Part shown: piece after piece, positions 4,456 through 7,941 of the stretch | Position numbering within the stretch: position 1 is the first letter of the stretch | Layout: each line of letters begins with the position of its first letter | Source: Chloroflexota bacterium | GTDB taxonomy: Bacteria; Chloroflexota; Anaerolineae; Promineifilales; Promineifilaceae | Length of the DNA stretch: 7,941 nt | Direction: 5' to 3' | Assembly (NCBI GenBank): GCA_008501785.1 | Contig: QQUD01000931.1 | Span: 1-7,941 of the forward strand | Made by a program: the position numbers and the translations under genes | Notes under the pieces: generated by a model | What the model saw: the letters and a program-made list of their open reading frames with translations, nothing else | Databases searched by the model: none | What the model was told of the DNA's origin: nothing

Positions 4456-6924
4456 TTAACTAATTTTAGATACATCCGGGTGATGCACATACCCTCGCAC
4501 TAGAGTCGAGATTTGGTCGAGCAATTCCCGCTGCTCAAAAGCCCCTTTTTGCAAAACGCCTTTGACATATCCATTAAGCGCCAATTGGTCTTCTAACGTT
4601 AAATCTTTGGCGGTGACAATGATGATTGGAATCGACTGCCACGCAGCGTTTTGGCGCATTTCATTAATAAATTGGAAGCCATCCACTTCTGGCATCATCA
4701 AATCGAGCAAAATCAAATCAGGACGGCCGTTTTCCATACGCATCAGCCCATCACGGCCGTTTTCTGCCGATTCAACCGCCCACCCTTCTTTTTCCAACGT
4801 GCGGCACATCAAATCCAGCGTTGGAACATCATCTTCTACAACTAAAATGCGTGAGGGGGATTCGTCAGAACGGCCGTATTCTTCCCGACACCGGGCCAAC
4901 ACCCGCAACAACTGCTGCTTGTCAACCGGCTTCACCAAATATTCAGCCGCACCTAGAGCAAATCCCATTTGTCGTTCCTCAATCATTGTTAAAATAATGA
5001 CGGGAATGTGGGCCAGCAGTGGGTCCGATTTCAACTTAGACAAAACTGTCCAGCCATCAATGCTGGGCAGCAGCACATCTAAAGTAATTGCATCAGGCTT
5101 GAGTTCCGCAGCCAGCAACAACCCAGTCTGACCATCAGCCGCCGTCCGCACGTGAAACCCTTCTTTGCGTAGATGGCGTTTGATCAAATCACGGGCTGCG
5201 GGATCATCATCAATCACCAGCACAGTGTGCTGACCAAAGGCCGGAATCGTCATATGCTGACTCGTGGCCCCATTTGGATCAGGTAAATTTGTCAAATCAA
5301 ATGGTTTACTTTGCACAGACACTGGCAAATACACCGTAAATGTTGATCCTGCATTCTCAGCGCTTTCAACCATAATATCGCCACCCATGATATTGCAAAA
5401 ACGACGACTAATTGCTAATCCCAATCCTGTGCCGCCATATTTACGGGTTGTGGTGACATCTGCCTGCGTAAACGGTTCAAACAATGATTCCATCTGCTCC
5501 GGCGTCATGCCAATGCCCGTATCTCGCACCTGAAACTGAATCCATTCCCCTTCAGTACCCATCTGCTCACGCAGCGTATGCAAAGTAATTGTGCCGTTTT
5601 CGGTAAATTTTGAGGCATTGCTTAATAGGTTAAATAGCGTCTGCCGCACCTTCGTTTTATCTGCATTCATTTGACCTGACAGATCACCTGTGATCACCAG
5701 TTCGTTGCTGTTTTTCTTGACAATGGGCGTAATCGTCTCGGTCACTTCATCAATTAGCTGGGCAACCTCAAATGACTCAACAAAGACGTCCATCTTGCCA
5801 GCTTCAATCTTGGACAGATCTAAAATATCGTTAATGAGTTCGAGTAGGTGGCGACCTGCTTTGCGAATTTTTTGCAGATCAGGCACAAATGATGTTTGCT
5901 CAAAATCGATTGCATCTTCTTCCAGCATTTCGCTGTATCCGATAATGGCATTGAGCGGGGTGCGCAGTTCGTGGCTCATATTTGCCAGAAAGGCGCTTTT
6001 TGATCGGCTGGCAGATTCGGCCGTTTCTTTTGCTTGTTGCAATGTCGTTTCGTACTCTTTGCGTTCAGTGATATTGACGACGTTGCCCATATGAGCAGAA
6101 CGGCCGTTATAATTCACCAAACTCGTTTTCAAATTCACAATAATGCGATGGTCAGGTTCTTTGCCACGCAAACATAGTTCCAGGTCTATCGGTGTTTCCT
6201 GAGCCAGCAATTTTTCGTTGTTGGTACGCACAGCCTGTTCACGTTCTTCAGGCGCTAATATTTCGGTATAAAATTTGCCAGTTAGTTCAGTGACGGAGTA
6301 ACCAAGCATGGCTGCCAGCGCTTCATTGACGAATGGGAAACGGCCGTCTTGCAAAATAAACACCCCATCCTGCATATGCTGCACCAGATGTTTGTATTTC
6401 TCTTCAGAATCACGTCGCGCCGCTTCCGCTAACTGCCGCCTGCTGCCGTCTCGCACCGACGCCACATAAATTAACTCATCCCCCATCATCGTCTCATTAA
6501 TAGCTATCTCAACAGGAAACGACGCCCGCTCTTGTGAATGACCAGTCATATCATAAGGATAATCTGCCATCGCTGCTCGGGAAATCAACGACCGAAATGC
6601 AGGTGTTGGCGCATCTGCCGCAACTTCCATGCGGTTGCGAATTAAGGTCGAAATCGACTGCCCCACCACATCCGCTTCCCAACAGCCAAACAGCTTTTCC
6701 GCAGCAGGATTCAACATCCGAATATTCAATTCTTTTTTATCAAAGGTGATGACACCATCCGCAAGGGTGTCTACAATATTTTGGATAGGGAATGGGTGTG
6801 GCACTGATTCAGCAATAGGGTCAGAAACAACTACCTCAGACCGTTGCAACCAATACACAACCAATCCGCCTATGAAAGCAGAAATTATCGAAACAAATAC
6901 CAATACAATCGTTAAATAATCCAT
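4456..6924 (-). CDS. Membrane-anchored hybrid histidine kinase (TM-PAS-PAS-HisKA-HATPase_c-REC-REC)
   Basis: 822-aa hybrid sensor kinase. One membrane helix (about 4-26) is followed by PAS1 (about 45-160), PAS2 (about 175-290, ending in the NITERKEYE signature), HisKA with H318 ([21 protein letters not shown]), and HATPase_c with N-box N432/N436, G1 DTGIGM (468-473), F-box LFEPF and G2 GGTGLGL (497-503). Receiver 1 follows (about 567-680; D572/D573, D616, T646, K665), then receiver 2 (about 692-812; E697/D698, D741, T771, K793). Both receivers look functional. There is no HPt domain and no extracellular sensor, so PAS domains would sense a cytoplasmic or membrane-proximal cue. It is the first gene of the cluster and probably feeds the downstream single receivers. 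The ATG at 6924 immediately precedes the membrane helix; no good ribosome site is seen (GGGAG at 6943-6947 is too far away). A ligand or cofactor cannot be read from the PAS sequences. Confidence 0.95.
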   Translation of the reverse strand: MDYLTIVLVFVSIISAFIGGLVVYWLQRSEVVVSDPIAESVPHPFPIQNIVDTLADGVITFDKKELNIRMLNPAAEKLFGCWEADVVGQSISTLIRNRMEVAADAPTPAFRSLISRAAMADYPYDMTGHSQERASFPVEIAINETMMGDELIYVASVRDGSRRQLAEAARRDSEEKYKHLVQHMQDGVFILQDGRFPFVNEALAAMLGYSVTELTGKFYTEILAPEEREQAVRTNNEKLLAQETPIDLELCLRGKEPDHRIIVNLKTSLVNYNGRSAHMGNVVNITERKEYETTLQQAKETAESASRSKSAFLANMSHELRTPLNAIIGYSEMLEEDAIDFEQTSFVPDLQKIRKAGRHLLELINDILDLSKIEAGKMDVFVESFEVAQLIDEVTETITPIVKKNSNELVITGDLSGQMNADKTKVRQTLFNLLSNASKFTENGTITLHTLREQMGTEGEWIQFQVRDTGIGMTPEQMESLFEPFTQADVTTTRKYGGTGLGLAISRRFCNIMGGDIMVESAENAGSTFTVYLPVSVQSKPFDLTNLPDPNGATSQHMTIPAFGQHTVLVIDDDPAARDLIKRHLRKEGFHVRTAADGQTGLLLAAELKPDAITLDVLLPSIDGWTVLSKLKSDPLLAHIPVIILTMIEERQMGFALGAAEYLVKPVDKQQLLRVLARCREEYGRSDESPSRILVVEDDVPTLDLMCRTLEKEGWAVESAENGRDGLMRMENGRPDLILLDLMMPEVDGFQFINEMRQNAAWQSIPIIIVTAKDLTLEDQLALNGYVKGVLQKGAFEQRELLDQISTLVRGYVHHPDVSKIS

Positions 6925-7206
6925 GTTTCGTCAGCATACCCACTCCCCTTCCCAGAAAGCGAGTCATGTCCAATACCATCAAAGAGAACATCAACTAGTC
7001 CACATTTAACTTAATCACAGCATATCGCTAAAAAGTTTCAATCCACCTTACTGGCAATTATGCAATAGTTCTCTGGTACTGCTCCACCCGCTTCTCACGA
7101 ACACAAAATCAACACAAATTTTCACCAATAGCTGCCAGTATATCATTTACCAGCAGCTCATAACGGCAAAACATCATGTTTTTACGAACTCTTCACAGGA
7201 GCAGAC
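6925..7206. other. Intergenic region upstream of the hybrid kinase
   Basis: About 280 nt without a convincing gene, expected to hold the promoter of the signalling cluster. No clear -35/-10 pair was found on the minus strand: TTGAAA (7040-7035) and CATAAT (7063-7058) exist but lack properly spaced partners. Two short structures are visible. AACACAAA is repeated at 7100-7107 and 7111-7118, one helical turn apart. TACTGGCA (7049-7056) and TGCCAGTA (7133-7140) are inverted copies separated by 76 nt. Either could be a regulator site; neither is strong evidence. Confidence 0.5.
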
Positions 7207-7227
7207 GGCAAGGGGCAAGGGGCAAGA
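7207..7227. repeat. Heptamer tandem repeat, three copies
   Basis: GGCAAGG, GGCAAGG and GGCAAGA follow one another without gaps (CTTGCCC on the other strand). Short heptamer arrays of this kind are common between genes in some cyanobacteria and Chloroflexota. Here the array lies directly beside the terminator-like hairpin of the right-hand gene. Confidence 0.65.
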
Positions 7228-7303
7228 AAAACTGTGTAGGGGTGGGGCAGCGCGGCGTCATTTGGGCTGGAACAAACGACCTCTTCTCCGCGCTGGCTCA
7301 CCC
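7228..7303 (-). terminator. Probable terminator of the right-edge gene
   Basis: GGGTGGGGCAGCGCGG (7240-7255) and its partner 7288-7303 are complementary at 14 of 16 positions, including an unbroken GC-rich 8-bp CAGCGCGG/CCGCGCTG core, with a 32-nt loop. On the minus strand the stem starts 17 nt after the stop codon at 7321. A T5 run (7232-7228) follows the stem after 7 nt. The large loop and offset T-run make it imperfect. Confidence 0.45.
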
Positions 7304-7320
7304 TCACCCAGGAACCATCA

Positions 7321-7941
7321 TCAAAGAATATGCTGGAGCGCTCGCCAAAGGGGGCCATCTTGTCGCAAACCGCGCCGATCCAGGTCGCTGTTGGCAACGA
7401 TGATACCGTCGAGACATCGGGCTGTCAGGCCGCGCACGATACGGCTGAGAAGTTGATTGCGAATGCTAAAATCATCTTCACTTGTCCAGGGCTTATCCGG
7501 ATCGTAGCTTTGCGCCAGCACAAAAGCGTTGCTCAATGGTTGATTGGGAATGTCCCACCAGCCGGTAGCGGCCGTTTCCAGCCACACCTGCACACGCACC
7601 GGCCTCCCAGCCAACAAATACCCGTAAATCGTAGAAACCATGATGCCATTTGGGTCTGGCGGATCACCAAGTTCAGGTGGATTAGCTGTCACCAGCCCAT
7701 TATTAATGCCATCAATAAACACAGCACCAATCGCGGCTTCACTTTTCAGGCTCAACGCCGCAGCCGATTGCCGCAGCCGTCCCGCCGAGCGCACCAACCA
7801 ATCACACACCGACGCCCCAGATAAATCCGGTTCTGGTTGAAAGCGACGTTGTGATAACAGTTCTGTAAACAGCTTGTGCAAAAATGCGTCAATTGGCTGA
7901 TCGCCTTCTTGCGCAACCAACCATTCACGTAATTCTTCGTA
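7321..7941 (-). CDS. C-terminal part of a probable UvrD/RecB-like superfamily I helicase (5' end outside window)
   Basis: 206 codons are visible and the frame runs open through the right edge (YEELREWLVAQEG...), so the N-terminus and any Walker motifs are out of view. The leucine codon TTG at 7920 lies within this frame and is not a believable start. Recognisable segments are STIYGYLLAGRPVRVQVWLE (about 103-122), TGWWDIPNQPLSNAFVL and IVRGLTARCLDGIIVANSDL, then GLRQDGPLWRAL near the end. This arrangement (a 'QPL(T/S)xxxVL' block, then an R-G-L...S-x-L...G-x-L strand) resembles C-termini of UvrD/REP or RecB-like helicases I recall from Chloroflexota, where the last block carries motif VI-like arginines. 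This is recognition by resemblance only. The protein ends IL-stop, and a terminator-like hairpin follows. Confidence 0.5.
   Translation of the reverse strand, partial: YEELREWLVAQEGDQPIDAFLHKLFTELLSQRRFQPEPDLSGASVCDWLVRSAGRLRQSAAALSLKSEAAIGAVFIDGINNGLVTANPPELGDPPDPNGIMVSTIYGYLLAGRPVRVQVWLETAATGWWDIPNQPLSNAFVLAQSYDPDKPWTSEDDFSIRNQLLSRIVRGLTARCLDGIIVANSDLDRRGLRQDGPLWRALQHIL

Larger units (their letters stand above)
357..7576. repeat. Dispersed palindrome family AACGGCCGTT (14 CGGCCG-centred sites)
   Basis: Perfect 10-mers AACGGCCGTT occur at 357-366, 621-630, 3410-3419 and 6099-6108. Nine-base versions are at 1989-1997, 2214-2222, 4723-4731, 4753-4761, 4869-4877 and 6339-6347. Eight-base versions are at 6018-6025 and 7569-7576, and the bare CGGCCG core is at 1179-1184 and 1197-1202. 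A random 6-mer should occur about twice in this length. All lie inside genes; the longer ones are often read in frame as Asn-Gly-Arg or Thr-Ala-Val. Confidence 0.8.

Noticed and set aside
6925..7080. Promoter for the hybrid kinase operon at TTGAAA (7040-7035)
   Set aside because: No acceptable -10 lies 16-18 nt downstream; the match is no better than chance.
7182..7397. Minus-strand 71-codon frame as a frameshifted tail of the right-edge gene
   Set aside because: It translates the heptamer repeats and hairpin, and the right-edge gene already ends with a family-like C-terminus at 7321.
7330..7824. Plus-strand 164-codon open frame
   Set aside because: It is antisense to the better-supported helicase-like frame and its translation has no coherent motif pattern.

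Overview
This is a gene-dense, mid-GC bacterial window in which every convincing gene reads leftward (minus strand). No rRNA, tRNA, CRISPR array or transposase gene was seen. The style of the signalling genes (long hybrid kinases, strings of CheY-like receivers, 'EMNRD(L/M)LSRR' receiver N-termini), the intergenic inverted repeats and a strongly over-used palindrome (AACGGCCGTT) suggest an environmental Chloroflexota-type genome (Anaerolineae or Caldilineae-like). That assignment is inference from style, not proof.

Layout in the direction of transcription, right to left. (1) 7321-7941: C-terminal part of a gene cut by the window edge, resembling the C-terminus of UvrD/RecB-like superfamily I helicases, followed by a hairpin and T-run that looks like a terminator. 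(2) 6925-7227: mostly non-coding, with heptamer tandem repeats and the unidentified promoter region of the next operon. (3) 1911-6924: a four-gene two-component cluster. It holds a membrane-anchored PAS-PAS-HisKA-HATPase-REC-REC hybrid kinase (4456-6924), a canonical single-domain receiver (3969-4379), a degenerate single-domain receiver with Ser in place of the phospho-accepting Asp (3524-3901), and a soluble REC-GAF-HisKA-HATPase kinase (1911-3527) whose ATG overlaps the preceding stop codon. A clear intrinsic terminator (1838-1869) closes the cluster. (4) 1726-1836: a 95-bp element with inverted-repeat ends and a perfect 8-bp target duplication, read as a MITE with IS66-like hallmarks. (5) 201-1563: a two-gene operon of a GntR/FadR-type regulator and a cyclase-family metal hydrolase (kynurenine formamidase-like), with a 16-bp perfect palindrome at the promoter that probably serves as the autoregulatory operator. 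(6) 1-200: a long inverted-repeat element and a 10-bp-period tandem repeat.

How the genes may work together: the cluster in region 3 encodes two kinases and five receiver domains (four canonical, one degenerate) but no visible output domain and no HPt domain. It must therefore signal to a partner elsewhere or through protein-protein contacts. The GntR gene and the hydrolase look like a self-contained catabolic unit in which the regulator senses a substrate or product of the hydrolase.

The most unusual items are the pseudo-receiver next to its intact paralogue, the complete MITE with its target duplication beside a terminator, and the repeated CGGCCG-centred palindrome, which is often read in frame as Asn-Gly-Arg inside the signalling proteins.
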